Shown: one piece after another, positions 18,915 to 27,422 of the stretch
Layout: each line of letters starts with the position of its first letter
Numbering within the stretch: position 1 is the first letter of the stretch
Source: DTPU01 sp963827855
GTDB lineage: Bacteria > Planctomycetota > Phycisphaerae > Sedimentisphaerales > Anaerobacaceae
Length of the DNA stretch: 64,000 bases
NCBI GenBank assembly: GCA_963827855.1
Contig: CAWHBY010000002.1
Span: 682,001-746,000, forward strand
Direction: 5' to 3'
Made by a program: the position numbers and the translations under genes
The notes under the pieces: model-generated
Database searches by the model: none
The model's input: only the letters and a program-made list of their open reading frames with translations
What the model was told of the DNA's origin: nothing

Positions 18915-19391
18915 CTAGACCCGTATGCCCGCAATAGTGGATTCGAAAACCAAGTTCCCACCCACCACCCCTTGGACGGAACTGGTGTACTTGCGGCTCC
19001 TTCTGTCGAAGATGTGGCCCAACAGATAGAGCCGGGATCCCGGGGCCACGGTAGACCTAAACTTGGCTGACTCGATGCCAGCGAATCCCAGGAAGCCCTT
19101 CTCCCCCAGCATCTGCTTGACAAAGAAACTGAGCAGTTGGGCTGCAGCCTCGATCATGATCACGCCGGGCATGAGAGGACGGCCGGGAATGTGACCCCGG
19201 ATCCAGAACTCCTGATCAGTCACGTCCTTGTAGCCCAGGATCAGAGAACGGTCCAGGTCATACCAGAGGATGCCATCCAGTTGCTGCATCTCATACCGCT
19301 GGGGATTGGCCAGGCAGATCGCCTCCTTGTCAAACACCGGGCTGGCCTTGAGGTCCAGTTGGGAGAGGTCAAACAACAGATCCCGCGGCAT
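18915..19391 (-). CDS. FabZ-like 3-hydroxyacyl-ACP dehydratase (hotdog fold)
   Basis: A 158-residue single hotdog-fold protein. The FabZ active-site stretch is present as GHIPGRPLMPGVIMIEAAAQ, with catalytic His67 and Glu81. FabZ dehydrates 3-hydroxyacyl-ACP to trans-2-enoyl-ACP in fatty acid synthesis. The N-terminal extension (YEMQQLDGILWYDLDRSLIL) is typical of the planctomycete FabA/FabZ-like paralogues found outside the main fab cluster, so a specialised lipid role is possible. It lies 119 bases downstream of the Hc1-like gene on the same strand. Its TAG stop is contributed by the CTAG next to MITE-B. Confidence 0.85.
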   Translation of the reverse strand: MPRDLLFDLSQLDLKASPVFDKEAICLANPQRYEMQQLDGILWYDLDRSLILGYKDVTDQEFWIRGHIPGRPLMPGVIMIEAAAQLLSFFVKQMLGEKGFLGFAGIESAKFRSTVAPGSRLYLLGHIFDRRSRKYTSSVQGVVGGNLVFESTIAGIRV

Positions 19392-19510
19392 GGGCTACCT
19401 CCGAGCATGAGACTTCTGGTCTTAAGAAGAAACGGCCCAGTGAGCAACCGTCCGCATCCCTGGGACTGTTGCCGTGGCCAGACGTGTGGGCTTGCAGACC
19501 TATGCCCGGA

Positions 19511-19684
19511 TCAGGGAACAGACCGAATCTCCAGCACCCGGTTTCGAACCTGCTGGGCGGCCTTCTTGATGTCCTGCATCTGCTTTCGCACGCGGGTCCC
19601 CGCGGCCTTGTTGCCACCCTCGGCCTTGTTGATGTCCTGCTCAATCTCGGCCACCAACGTCTTGAGAGTCTCGTACTCTTGCAT
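19511..19684 (-). CDS. Histone H1-like protein (Hc1 N-terminal type)
   Basis: A 57-residue protein. The ATG at 19684 is chosen because GGAGG stands 8 bases upstream and the family starts there (MQEYETLKTLVAEIEQDI). The stretch KAEGGNKAAGTRVRKQMQDI matches the chlamydial Hc1 N-terminal core, in which KAxxGNKAAxxRVR is conserved. The Lys/Ala-rich C-terminal tail of chlamydial Hc1 is absent, so this is a compact form. It probably binds DNA or RNA as a nucleoid-associated protein. It has its own promoter and is therefore likely well expressed. Confidence 0.75.
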   Translation of the reverse strand: MQEYETLKTLVAEIEQDINKAEGGNKAAGTRVRKQMQDIKKAAQQVRNRVLEIRSVP

Positions 19685-19725
19685 CCGAACTGTCCTCCAA
19701 AATACCCTCAAAAGGTTAGCTTGAA

Positions 19726-19753
19726 AGTCTATCCCAGCCCAGGCGTTTGTCAA
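19726..19753 (-). promoter_or_regulatory. Promoter of the Hc1-like gene
   Basis: Minus strand TTGACA (19748-19753), 16-base spacer, TAGACT (19726-19731). It lies 42 bases before the start codon at 19684. Confidence 0.6.
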
Positions 19754-19802
19754 AAGAAATCGCGTTTAGACCCAAATAAATGCGGATTCTGAGAAATGGA
19801 GA

Positions 19803-21395
19803 CTAAGCCCTGAGGTATCTCAGCTTCTCCGGCAGGATGACGTTGTTGCCAAACTCATCCTCTCCGTACCCCGATGCAGCAAGAAGGTCGATATCTCCCA
19901 AAACGCGGATGTCACCCACGAATGCCACATTGACATTGCAGTCGACGTCAATCTTGCCCAATATCAACAAACGACTCAACTCCGCTATGACGCGCTCTTC
20001 CAGGGTCCCTTCTCTCTGTGCATGCTCTTGAGGAAACTGTATGGGTCGCTCGTAGAGGATGACCTTCCCCTGCTCAGCCAGGCTCGATACGATCGCACGG
20101 ACTGTGGCCTCAAAACCCTGGCTGTCGACGTGCTCCGGAATCATCCTCGAATCGACCACCAGATTGGCCAGACGCCTCCGCTTCATGGCATTGATCTTCT
20201 CATTGGCCCTGAAGAGATCGAGGGGCTTGCTGGCATCATAACACTCATTGTCCAGCGTCATCTTCACGTCACTGCCGTAGTGAAGGACAAGCTTGGAGAC
20301 CAGAGTGGCGGGCCTCACGTGGAACCCCCTGTACTTGGGCACCGGCATCTCCAGACGGCCGACCTCCGCATATCGCTTGAGCATCTCGCGGCACAGATGT
20401 TCGGCACAGCCAATGTAGAGGTGGATGTAGGCGATCGAGTAGTTCATCAGCACGCCGACCAGACCATCTCGATCGACCAACGGATCATATTCACCGGCCC
20501 GGTCACATGGCTTCTGATTGCTGGCATGCCGCTCGTAGTGATGAGCGAACAGGGTCGCCGTCTCGAGCAGATGGAAGACGACGCTGACGTGCCCCCTGAG
20601 CACCAGCAAGTCCGCGTCCTTCCGTTCGGACAAGGTGCCGGCCACGTAGGTGTCGTACTGAGACTGGAGATTGTGGAACCTCAGCTCCAGGCCCCGCAAC
20701 CGCTCCTCCCGCACAGCGTCCGCAAGGAAGCTCGGATACTCCTCACTCCTGGCCCGGCCCGCAGCCCGCACATCCTTGCTGTCTGCAGCCAGATTCAGGA
20801 AGGCCGTAGCCAGGAGGGTCACCATCTCGGACACGGTCTCAGTCCTGTGGGCACGGCAGTTCCTCGCCAGCCTGCCGGGGGGAAGGACTTCACAGTACGA
20901 TTCCTCCCGATGGTGGGTCTCCGGAATCGGCAGATGAAGCTCCTGGGCCTGGGCGAGCATCTGTTTGGAAGCACGGATGAGGACTCCGGTCGTGAACTCC
21001 AGGGTCTGCCGCGTGGCCGCGGCAAAGTCCCTCTCGATCGGCAGCAGACGATACGCCGGCAAGGCATGCCGGATGTGCAGCAACTGATAGCTGACGTCTG
21101 AGAAACCCTTCAGTGCTGCAGTCAACGCCCGGAACCGGCACCAGTGGCAGTTGTTGCGGGCGTCGTAGGCGTCCAGCAACTCCTCCAGTTCCGTGGCCTG
21201 GGAATGGAGCTCGCCGAGCAGAGGACGGATCATGATCTGCTCACACGAACTATCCGACACGTATCCCACCAATCCGAGCAGACGCTGGGCTCGCCGACTG
21301 ATCAGGGAGTGAAACACCGCCTCGGACAAAGGGGCTGGTTCGGCCTGCTCTGATCTTGGACCGCGGGGCTGAGATGAGTCGTGTTCAGCGATCAT
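19803..21395 (-). CDS. Large protein with C-terminal HPr-like phosphocarrier domain
   Basis: A 530-residue soluble protein. Residues 354-410 resemble HPr of the PTS: YRGFHVRPATLVSKLVLHYG keeps the active-site His (His359) in the GxHxRPA motif. The region around the HPr regulatory serine is replaced by PLDLFRANEKINAMKRRRLA. The first 340 residues are mostly helical with several Cys/His (RNNCHWCRFRA) and match no domain I recognise. The last 60 residues (VDCNVNVAFVGDIRVLGDID) look like a separate small beta domain. The gene overlaps the end of the LolA-like gene by 11 bases and is last in the operon. A signalling role is more likely than sugar transport, since no other PTS gene is nearby. Confidence 0.7.
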   Translation of the reverse strand: MIAEHDSSQPRGPRSEQAEPAPLSEAVFHSLISRRAQRLLGLVGYVSDSSCEQIMIRPLLGELHSQATELEELLDAYDARNNCHWCRFRALTAALKGFSDVSYQLLHIRHALPAYRLLPIERDFAAATRQTLEFTTGVLIRASKQMLAQAQELHLPIPETHHREESYCEVLPPGRLARNCRAHRTETVSEMVTLLATAFLNLAADSKDVRAAGRARSEEYPSFLADAVREERLRGLELRFHNLQSQYDTYVAGTLSERKDADLLVLRGHVSVVFHLLETATLFAHHYERHASNQKPCDRAGEYDPLVDRDGLVGVLMNYSIAYIHLYIGCAEHLCREMLKRYAEVGRLEMPVPKYRGFHVRPATLVSKLVLHYGSDVKMTLDNECYDASKPLDLFRANEKINAMKRRRLANLVVDSRMIPEHVDSQGFEATVRAIVSSLAEQGKVILYERPIQFPQEHAQREGTLEERVIAELSRLLILGKIDVDCNVNVAFVGDIRVLGDIDLLAASGYGEDEFGNNVILPEKLRYLRA

Positions 21396-22221
21396 GAGTC
21401 GGATGGATTCCCTTTCGCGTGTTGGCCTCCAGAGGGATGATCTCGGGTGGGCCGAAGTCCTTGGGGACCTTCAGATCAAAGACCGAGTCCTCTATAGGCG
21501 AATTGACCTTCACCTGGGTGAACGAAATCTCGTAGAAGTCTCCCTCGGTAGACTCCGCCGCGACCTTCGCGGGCAGCCCGATCGTCTTGTCGACGCTGAA
21601 CACCATCGACCTGTAGTCTTTCCCGTATGGGGATCCCGGCCGGGCCTTCATGGACAGGGTGACCCGTCCGCCGTCTCCGGTCTGGCCGGATGAAGGCGGG
21701 ACGATCTCCATGTCAAAGTCACGGCGAAGCTCTTCGATTCCCGTGAACCCCGCGATCGGGAGCTCCCGGCCAGCCAGGTCAAAGGCATCGGTGGGCTTGT
21801 TCGCGTCGGCCATCTGCCGCCTTTCCCACGACTTGACCTGGTAGTCCACGTCGACCAGCCATACGCCGTCGAAGAGGAACTGCTGCATATAGGGCTGAAC
21901 CTTCCCGTCATCCTGCTCCAGCGTCGCAAAGTTCACGCGCAGCCGTGATCCGTTGGGTTGGCGAACATAGTAGACCATGCCCGTGCGGCGTGTCTTGGAT
22001 TCCAGCAGCGGCTGACGAAGGACGTAGTCGATCGCGCACTGGTAGGACCGCAGTTCCTTGGCCGCCTGCTGAATCCTCTGGAGAACGGCCTCGACGTCAG
22101 GATGAACGGCCGGGGCCTGCTGTCCCGTGCCGCCGCCCTGGGGCGAGGGCTCCTGGCCAAACGCTGCGCAGGCGCCTGCCATCCAACACGCGGCGATCCT
22201 CAAAACCTTCGTCCACTCCAT
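21385..22221 (-). CDS. LolA-like / DUF1571-type exported protein
   Basis: A 278-residue exported protein. The ATG at 22221 is chosen (GGGAG upstream, followed by the signal peptide MEWTKVLRIAACWMAGACAA). The body reads VLQRIQQAAKELRSYQCAID, MVYYVRQPNGSRLRVNF, QQFLFDGVWLVDVDYQVKSW and PSSGQTGDGGRVTLSMKARP. This pattern is that of the LolA-like fold found in planctomycete DUF1571 proteins, which may carry lipids or lipoproteins through the periplasm. It starts 5 bases after the HAD gene ends and overlaps the HPr-fusion gene, so the three form one operon. Confidence 0.75.
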   Translation of the reverse strand: MEWTKVLRIAACWMAGACAAFGQEPSPQGGGTGQQAPAVHPDVEAVLQRIQQAAKELRSYQCAIDYVLRQPLLESKTRRTGMVYYVRQPNGSRLRVNFATLEQDDGKVQPYMQQFLFDGVWLVDVDYQVKSWERRQMADANKPTDAFDLAGRELPIAGFTGIEELRRDFDMEIVPPSSGQTGDGGRVTLSMKARPGSPYGKDYRSMVFSVDKTIGLPAKVAAESTEGDFYEISFTQVKVNSPIEDSVFDLKVPKDFGPPEIIPLEANTRKGIHPTHDR

Positions 22222-22225
22222 CGAT

Positions 22226-22840
22226 CTACTCCCGTGACGGCCCCCCTTGCGGACCATCGTATCGCTCTACTATCGTCAGCAACTGCCCAAGGTGGTCTAT
22301 GGTAAGGGCCGCCTCATGCGAGAATCGATCAGCCTGTGGATGTGAGGTCAGCAGTACGGAGACAGCCCCCGCCGCATTGGCGCTGAGCAGGTCGAAAAGA
22401 TAATCGCCCACCACCAGGGCCTCACTGGGCTTGACGCCAAACTGCTCACAGATTCGCAACACCCCGAACGCATCAGGCTTAACTGGCCCGTCCTCTCTGG
22501 CCACTATACAGTCCACCTCTAGGCCATGCTTGCTCGCCACTGCCGCTGCATTGTCCCGGCAGTTGCGGGTGAGCACGCCGACCAGTATACCTCGGCCTCT
22601 GAGAGTCGCAAGGGTCTGACGGGCCCCAGGGTTGAGCTTGGATTGCTCCAGGGCTTCCCGCTCGCGGATCTCCAGGATCCGCAGTGCCTGCTCTCGCTTG
22701 CCGGGGGGCATCTTCTCCATGGCCTCCAGGATCGGTCCACCGTCAGCCGGAATACCCATTTCCCGCCGCATCGCGTCAAAGTCCAAGAAGGGCTCGGTCA
22801 GTGTCCCGTCCAAGTCGAAAATGACGGCTCTTACAGTCAT
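22226..22840 (-). CDS. HAD-superfamily phosphatase (phosphoglycolate phosphatase-like)
   Basis: A 204-residue HAD hydrolase. Motif I is VIFDLDGTLTEP (nucleophile Asp9, general acid Asp11), motif II is GVLTRN, motif III is the K in VKPDAFG, and motif IV is VVGDYLFDLLSANAAG. The small helical cap places it with phosphoglycolate phosphatase-like and beta-phosphoglucomutase-like enzymes. The substrate cannot be fixed. It is first gene of the operon with the LolA-like and HPr-fusion genes. Confidence 0.85.
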   Translation of the reverse strand: MTVRAVIFDLDGTLTEPFLDFDAMRREMGIPADGGPILEAMEKMPPGKREQALRILEIREREALEQSKLNPGARQTLATLRGRGILVGVLTRNCRDNAAAVASKHGLEVDCIVAREDGPVKPDAFGVLRICEQFGVKPSEALVVGDYLFDLLSANAAGAVSVLLTSHPQADRFSHEAALTIDHLGQLLTIVERYDGPQGGPSRE

Positions 22841-22895
22841 ATATGACCTCTCCGCCGTCGAATGGATCGTCCCCGGAGAAACGAATCCCCTTCAG

Positions 22896-23786
22896 TCACG
22901 ATTGCGGCGGTTTGTTGCACAGCAGTTCGATGAAATACCGGCCGGCCGGACCGAGCAGCTTTCCCTTGCGAACGATGACCCCCGTGGGCCTGAAGAAACT
23001 CTCGTTCGAGAAGCGAACGGCCTTCAGTGTGCCCGTGTTGATCTCCTGAAGGAGTGTCCCGTGCGGCAGGATACTGATCCCTGCATTGATCTCCACCGCC
23101 CGCTTGATCGTCTCTGTGTTGTCAAACTCCATGACCGGACGAACCACCACATTGTAGCGGGCGAGGATCCCATCGATCCAGATCCGCGTCGGCACGCCCT
23201 CCTCGAAGGCGACAAACCGCTCGAACTGGAGCTGGTGGATGTCGACCTCGTCCCGACCAGCCAGAGAGTGCTTGGGACTACAGGCGAGGACGAGCAACTC
23301 CTGCTCGAAGTCGTACACCTCCACCCGCTTGTCCCGTCTGGGCACGGCGACCAGCCCCACGTCCACCTCGCCGTCAAGCACGAGTTGGTAGACCCGTTCC
23401 GGGTCGTGATACTCGATGTGCATGTTCACATTGGGGTAGGTCACCATGAACCGCTTGACGTAGTCAGGCAGCACATGCATGCCAATACTATAGATGGCCG
23501 CCACGTTCAGGCGGGATTGGCTGGAAGACCTCAGGGCATTAGCCTCGCTGTTGAACTGCTCATATCGTTCGAGCATGTCCTTGGCCGCGGAGTAGAGCAG
23601 CCGTCCGGCCTTGGTCAGTTCAATGGGCCGCTTCTTGCGATCGATGAGCTGGCACTTGTGTGTAACCTCCAACTGGGCCAACTGCTGCGAAATGGCGGAT
23701 TGGCTCAGCAGGTGTTTCTCTGCCGTCTTTGAGAAGCTGCCCAGCTCAACGATGTCGCAGAAGATTCTCAGAGTTTCCAGGTGCAT
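22896..23786 (-). CDS. LysR-family transcriptional regulator
   Basis: A 296-residue regulator starting at the ATG at 23786 (MHLETLRIFCDIVELGSFSK is the conserved LysR N-terminus; the longer frame lacks a ribosome site). The winged HTH reads TAEKHLLSQSAISQQLAQLE. The periplasmic-binding-like effector domain covers about 90-296 (NVAAIYSIGMHVLPDYVKRF, VDVGLVAVPRRDKRV, INAGISILPHGTLLQ). It resembles the CysB/CbbR branch, but the effector is unknown. A palindrome ATACC-N8-GGTAT stands in the divergent space towards the uracil-DNA glycosylase gene and may be its operator. Confidence 0.9.
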   Translation of the reverse strand: MHLETLRIFCDIVELGSFSKTAEKHLLSQSAISQQLAQLEVTHKCQLIDRKKRPIELTKAGRLLYSAAKDMLERYEQFNSEANALRSSSQSRLNVAAIYSIGMHVLPDYVKRFMVTYPNVNMHIEYHDPERVYQLVLDGEVDVGLVAVPRRDKRVEVYDFEQELLVLACSPKHSLAGRDEVDIHQLQFERFVAFEEGVPTRIWIDGILARYNVVVRPVMEFDNTETIKRAVEINAGISILPHGTLLQEINTGTLKAVRFSNESFFRPTGVIVRKGKLLGPAGRYFIELLCNKPPQS

Positions 23787-23827
23787 GGCCGGCTCTGTCC
23801 CATACCTACCCAAAAGCCTTCATTAGC

Positions 23828-23845
23828 ATACCCTATCTATGGTAT
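23828..23845. promoter_or_regulatory. Putative LysR-type operator palindrome
   Basis: ATACC (23828-23832), an 8-base spacer and GGTAT (23841-23845). It contains the T-N11-A pattern typical of LysR sites. It lies 42 bases upstream of the LysR gene start, where autoregulatory sites usually lie. Confidence 0.5.
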
Positions 23846-23918
23846 AAAGGAGACTGAAGAAGAACAAGTCTATTTGACGTTCTCGCGGGACGTCGGCGCA
23901 GGGTCGGTATGAGGATTT

Positions 23919-24653
23919 ATGGACGACATGGATCTAGAGAAGGCCATCAGACAGCATCTCGAGCTGGACGCCCTCCTGACCGGCTTCGCAGTCGCACGGG
24001 GTGGCCGAGATCAGCCTGATTCCGATGCGGGAGATCGACCAGAGGCTCAGGGCCAGGCAAGCCCCTTAGACCAGATCGCAGGACAGATCGAGGCATGCAG
24101 GCAGTGCGAGCTCGGCGAGGCAAGGGCCCGCGCGGTTCCAGGGGAAGGCAACCTAAAGGCCCGGCTCATGTTCGTGGGCGAGGCGCCCGGAACGGATGAA
24201 GACCGGCAAGGCCGGCCCTTCGTCGGCGCGGCAGGCAAGTACCTCGACAAGATCATTGCCGCCTGCGGACTGCGGCGGGAAGACGTCTTCATCGCCAACG
24301 TACTCAAGTGCCATCCCCCCCATGACCGTGACCCAATGCCTGAGGAGATCGTCGCCTGTCTACCCTTTCTCCAACGACAGGTGGAGCTGATTCGGCCACA
24401 GGTCATCGTGGCCCTGGGTGCACACGCGGCCCGCACACTCCTGAACGTCAACCTCTCCATAGGCCTGTTGCGAGGACGTTTTCACCCCTATCCCCTGTCC
24501 GACGGCACCACGGTCAAGGTCATGCCCACCTTCCACCCTGCATACCTCTTGAGAAGCATGACCCGGGAGAACCGCGCCAAGGTCTGGGAGGACATGAAGG
24601 CGGTGCTGACGGAGTTGGGGCTGCCCATTCCAGAGACTTCGTCCGGCCGCTAG
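23919..24653 (+). CDS. Uracil-DNA glycosylase, family 4 (Fe-S type)
   Basis: A 244-residue protein. It carries the family 4 signature GEAPGTDED (residues 87-95) and four cysteines placed for a 4Fe-4S cluster (Cys60, Cys63 as CRQC; Cys131 in NVLKCHPP; Cys147). The C-terminal motif FHPAYLLR contains the second catalytic-pocket segment. The enzyme removes uracil from DNA, the first step of base-excision repair after cytosine deamination. The N-terminal 45 residues are low in similarity, which is common. Its stop overlaps the panB stop by three bases on the opposite strand. Confidence 0.92.
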   Translation: MDDMDLEKAIRQHLELDALLTGFAVARGGRDQPDSDAGDRPEAQGQASPLDQIAGQIEACRQCELGEARARAVPGEGNLKARLMFVGEAPGTDEDRQGRPFVGAAGKYLDKIIAACGLRREDVFIANVLKCHPPHDRDPMPEEIVACLPFLQRQVELIRPQVIVALGAHAARTLLNVNLSIGLLRGRFHPYPLSDGTTVKVMPTFHPAYLLRSMTRENRAKVWEDMKAVLTELGLPIPETSSGR

Positions 24654-25501
24654 GCGCTGAGAGCGGCGCGGAGCTGCTCCTGCTCGCCGGGTTTCATGTG
24701 GTAGCTGCAGTCGCCATCCGGAAACGTCCCCGCCCTGACGTGCTGGACATACGCGCCAAAGGCCTCCACAGAGGCCTGCCCAAGATTGGCGAAGTTCGCC
24801 GCGAACTTCGGACGCCGCTGCGTCAGGCCAAGGATGTCCGGTGCAATGAGAATCTGACCGTCGCAGTCAGGCCCTGAGCCACAGCCAATGACCGGGACCT
24901 CACATCGACGCGTGATCATGGCTGCTGCCTCGGCCGCGGTCCCCTCCACCAGCAAGGCGGCTGCGCCGGCCTCTACAGCCCGGTCAGCCAGCTCTGCGAG
25001 GCTGATCGCCACAGCGGCAGTGGTCCCTTCGGCCCGCAGCCGCCCCAGCTTGCCTATGGTCTGAGGCCTGATGCCTATGTGGGCCATGACCGCCATGCCC
25101 GCATCGCTGATGGCCTTCACCACATCCAGATAGGCCTCCGAGATCTCCACCTTGATCATCTGGGCTCCAGACTCCACGACGAACCTGCCTGCGTTCCGAA
25201 CCGCCTCGTCACGGCCCACCTGATAGGAAAGGAATGGCATGTCTGCCACAAGGCACACGTCCGGAGCGCCCCTGCGGACGGCAGCCGTCATCAGGGCCAT
25301 GAAGTCCATTGAGGCCGGCAATGTGGAGTCAAATCCTAGAAGCATCTGGGCAGCCGAGTCCCCGACCAGAATCACGTCCGCCCCGGCCTCTGCCACAAGC
25401 CTGGCCGTCGTATAGTCGTAGCAGCTCACAGCCACGATCTTTCGACCTGACCGCTTGGCCTCCACGAGGTCCGCCACCGTGTATCTCTTGTTCATCTGCA
25501 T
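24650..25501 (-). CDS. panB: 3-methyl-2-oxobutanoate hydroxymethyltransferase
   Basis: A 283-residue enzyme, the usual size. It transfers a hydroxymethyl group from methylene-tetrahydrofolate to 2-oxoisovalerate, giving ketopantoate for pantothenate and CoA synthesis. Conserved stretches are VSCYDYTTARLVAEAGADVI, LVGDSAAQMLLGFDST, MIKVEISEAY (substrate/metal site), MAHIGIRPQTIGKLG and LLVEGTAAEAA (catalytic Glu region). The start is either the ATG at 25501 or the one two codons later; GGTGAGG precedes both. The other pantothenate genes are not nearby. Confidence 0.95.
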   Translation of the reverse strand: MQMNKRYTVADLVEAKRSGRKIVAVSCYDYTTARLVAEAGADVILVGDSAAQMLLGFDSTLPASMDFMALMTAAVRRGAPDVCLVADMPFLSYQVGRDEAVRNAGRFVVESGAQMIKVEISEAYLDVVKAISDAGMAVMAHIGIRPQTIGKLGRLRAEGTTAAVAISLAELADRAVEAGAAALLVEGTAAEAAAMITRRCEVPVIGCGSGPDCDGQILIAPDILGLTQRRPKFAANFANLGQASVEAFGAYVQHVRAGTFPDGDCSYHMKPGEQEQLRAALSA

Positions 25502-25526
25502 AGCCTCACCACGTCACTAGCACACT

Positions 25527-25555
25527 ACAATATGTGAACATCTCAGCCTTGGCAA
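25527..25555 (-). promoter_or_regulatory. Promoter of panB
   Basis: Minus strand TTGCCA (25550-25555), a 17-base spacer and TATTGT (25527-25532). It lies 26 bases before the panB start. Confidence 0.55.
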
Positions 25556-26249
25556 GCACATATGCGGGGTTAGCCGGCGCGTTTGTCTACTGGCCGAGTC
25601 CAGGACGCACCAAATGAGGGGTAGAGGTATTGACATCAACATAGGCAATATGGTAAACATGGCGATGCTAGCTTTCTTGGGAACACAACCTCTGACTCCC
25701 CTGCTAGGGGTAGTGGCCGATGCACATAGGTTCTGGCCACGTAGCCAGTCTCGCCCTAGACGAGACCTGGTAAGGTTGTAGGCTGGTTTTCTCTGACGCA
25801 CGTCGCTCTCTATGGGCTGCAGAGGAGAACTGTAGTAAGTCCGGGCAAGGACAGGAACGCGCATGCGATCTGGCTCGTTGTCGGCAAGTACTGCGCGAGA
25901 AGTTAGTTAGCAGAGTATGTTGGACACAAACTGAAGAGACGTCGGACCTTCTGTGCAAGGTAGGAACAACCTAATTCGGCGTGACAGTACGAGTCTATAC
26001 ACCCTGAAGGAGGACCGTTGTACCGAGGAGTCTGATCCGTCCGGCGTCTGTTCCCTGTGACGTGACCAGCATGACATCAGGTGGGAACCATGCAAGCGAC
26101 CTACCACGATCAGGCAGGGGTCATGTAGTCTGACGACCTCAATTTGGCCCTTGTCGACGCCATCGCTTGCAGAAAGCCGCCGTGGAGTGCTGTGGTCCGC
26201 GCGAGTCGCCGCAAGGCAAGGAAACAGTCGCATCCAGCAAACATAGTCG
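25556..26249. other. Long stretch without a recognisable gene
   Basis: About 700 bases without a plausible coding frame on either strand, and apparently lower in GC than its neighbours. No tRNA, tmRNA, SRP RNA or RNase P RNA pattern was found. A 10-base match to the RNase P P4 helix (AAGTCCGGGC, near 25833) lacks its partner. The stretch may hold an unrecognised RNA or decayed sequence. Confidence 0.5.
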
Positions 26250-26279
26250 AGGCCTGTGCGATTTCACTCGCACAGGCCT
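26250..26279. terminator. Perfect 12-bp hairpin, likely terminator of the rhomboid gene
   Basis: The arms AGGCCTGTGCGA (26250-26261) and TCGCACAGGCCT (26268-26279) pair perfectly around a 6-base loop. It lies 22 bases past the rhomboid stop. The T-run is weak on both sides (TTGATTGTTCT on plus, ATGTTTG on minus). Confidence 0.6.
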
Positions 26280-26301
26280 TGATTGTTCTGATGCATGCAG
26301 G

Positions 26302-27165
26302 CTAGCGGCGGGTGCGTCGCTGCTCAGTCTCTGTTGCCTTTCTCAGAGTAGCCTTCTCCCGCCACGTCAGGCTGTGGATACCAGACCGATGGACCTTCTG
26401 CAGTATGCGATCCACCTCTCTGTCCAGGTCCTCCTCCACAGATAGTCTACGCTGATGCCGACGTCTGGACCAAGGGACCCTCAGCCGGCCCTTCAAGGAC
26501 CCGATCCTCGCTTGGCCCAGGGCATAGACGGCACCTGCCGCCATGCCCCCCAAGTGCGCGGCCTCACCGCCCGCATTCACTCCACGGCCCACAACCGTGG
26601 CGATCGCCAGGAAGATCAGGATCACGGCAGCAACCCTGATGGGAACCGGGAAGACGATCAGAATGATCACGAAATGGGGGAACAGGATTGCACATGCAGC
26701 CAAGAGGCCCAGAATCGCACCAGAGGCCCCGAGCAGCGGAGCCACCACAAGGACCTTGAGCCCTGCCAATAGAATATAGGTGAGCCCCCCTGCTATGCCG
26801 CATCCCAGGTAGAAACCGACGAATCTCGGCGTACCCCAATGCCGCTCCAACGTCGGCCCTAGGAAAAACAGTCCCAGCATGTTGAAGAGGATGTGGAGGG
26901 GACCGCCATGCATAAACTGGTAGGTCACGAGCCGCCACAACTGCAGGTCCCATGGCCAGGACCTAGGCCACACCGTACCCCAGGTCTCCAGGAAAGAGCC
27001 CGCCCCCAACTGTTGCACGAGGAACACGGCGCCGTTGGCGATCAGCAGCCACTTGACGGCAGAAGTCACACTGCCGAAGCCGTACCCCGTCTGCGGCGCA
27101 TAGCGCGTTTCATGGCCTTCCTGCGTATAGTCTCTGTCGTAGAGCCCCATAGTCCTGTCTGTCAT
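26302..27165 (-). CDS. Rhomboid-family intramembrane serine protease
   Basis: A 287-residue membrane protein with six predicted membrane segments. It has the rhomboid catalytic serine in GASGA (Ser148) and the catalytic histidine in AHLGG (His204). Conserved parts are LVTYQFMHGGPLHILFNML and LGPTLERHWGTPRFVGFYL. It cleaves membrane-anchored substrates within the lipid bilayer. The C-terminal basic tail (RVPWSRRRHQRRLSVEEDLD) resembles the cytosolic tails of related planctomycete rhomboids. The start could be 27165 or the ATG five codons later. Substrates are unknown. Confidence 0.92.
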   Translation of the reverse strand: MTDRTMGLYDRDYTQEGHETRYAPQTGYGFGSVTSAVKWLLIANGAVFLVQQLGAGSFLETWGTVWPRSWPWDLQLWRLVTYQFMHGGPLHILFNMLGLFFLGPTLERHWGTPRFVGFYLGCGIAGGLTYILLAGLKVLVVAPLLGASGAILGLLAACAILFPHFVIILIVFPVPIRVAAVILIFLAIATVVGRGVNAGGEAAHLGGMAAGAVYALGQARIGSLKGRLRVPWSRRRHQRRLSVEEDLDREVDRILQKVHRSGIHSLTWREKATLRKATETEQRRTRR

Positions 27166-27303
27166 TTCGACCGGAATCGACCTTCACTTGTGATCATCAT
27201 ACCAACCCACGAGGGTTGTGCCAAGGTAAGGATGGATCAGTCCCCTTCTGGAAGCCCTGTCTTGCTCTGCCAGGCCCGCTGCCAAAGATCTATGACAAAA
27301 GGG

Positions 27304-27332
27304 TTGTCGCCAGGACAGTTCTGCATTACAAT
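27304..27332 (+). promoter_or_regulatory. Promoter of tRNA-Pro
   Basis: TTGTCG (27304-27309), a 17-base spacer and TACAAT (27327-27332). It lies 15 bases upstream of the mature tRNA 5' end. Confidence 0.6.
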
Positions 27333-27347
27333 ACTGCTCTAGTTGTT

Positions 27348-27422
27348 CGGGGCGTAGCTCAGTTTGGCTAGAGTGTTGGACTGGGGGTCCAAAGGTCGCT
27401 GGTTCAAGTCCAGTCGCCCCGA
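27348..27422 (+). tRNA. tRNA-Pro (anticodon GGG)
   Basis: Full cloverleaf of 75 bases. The acceptor arms are CGGGGCG / CGCCCCG with discriminator A, the D arm is GCTC / GAGT, and the anticodon stem TTGGA / TCCAA holds the loop CTGGGGG. The T arm is GCTGG-TTCAAGT-CCAGT. CCA is not encoded. A small hairpin CTGACCC / GGGTCAG (27430-27449) follows directly. Confidence 0.97.

Noticed and set aside
25800..25860. Possible RNase P RNA (AAGTCCGGGC near 25833)
   Set aside because: The matching 3' P4 strand (ACAGAA...CCGGCTTA type) and other conserved segments are absent, so the 10-base match is most likely chance.
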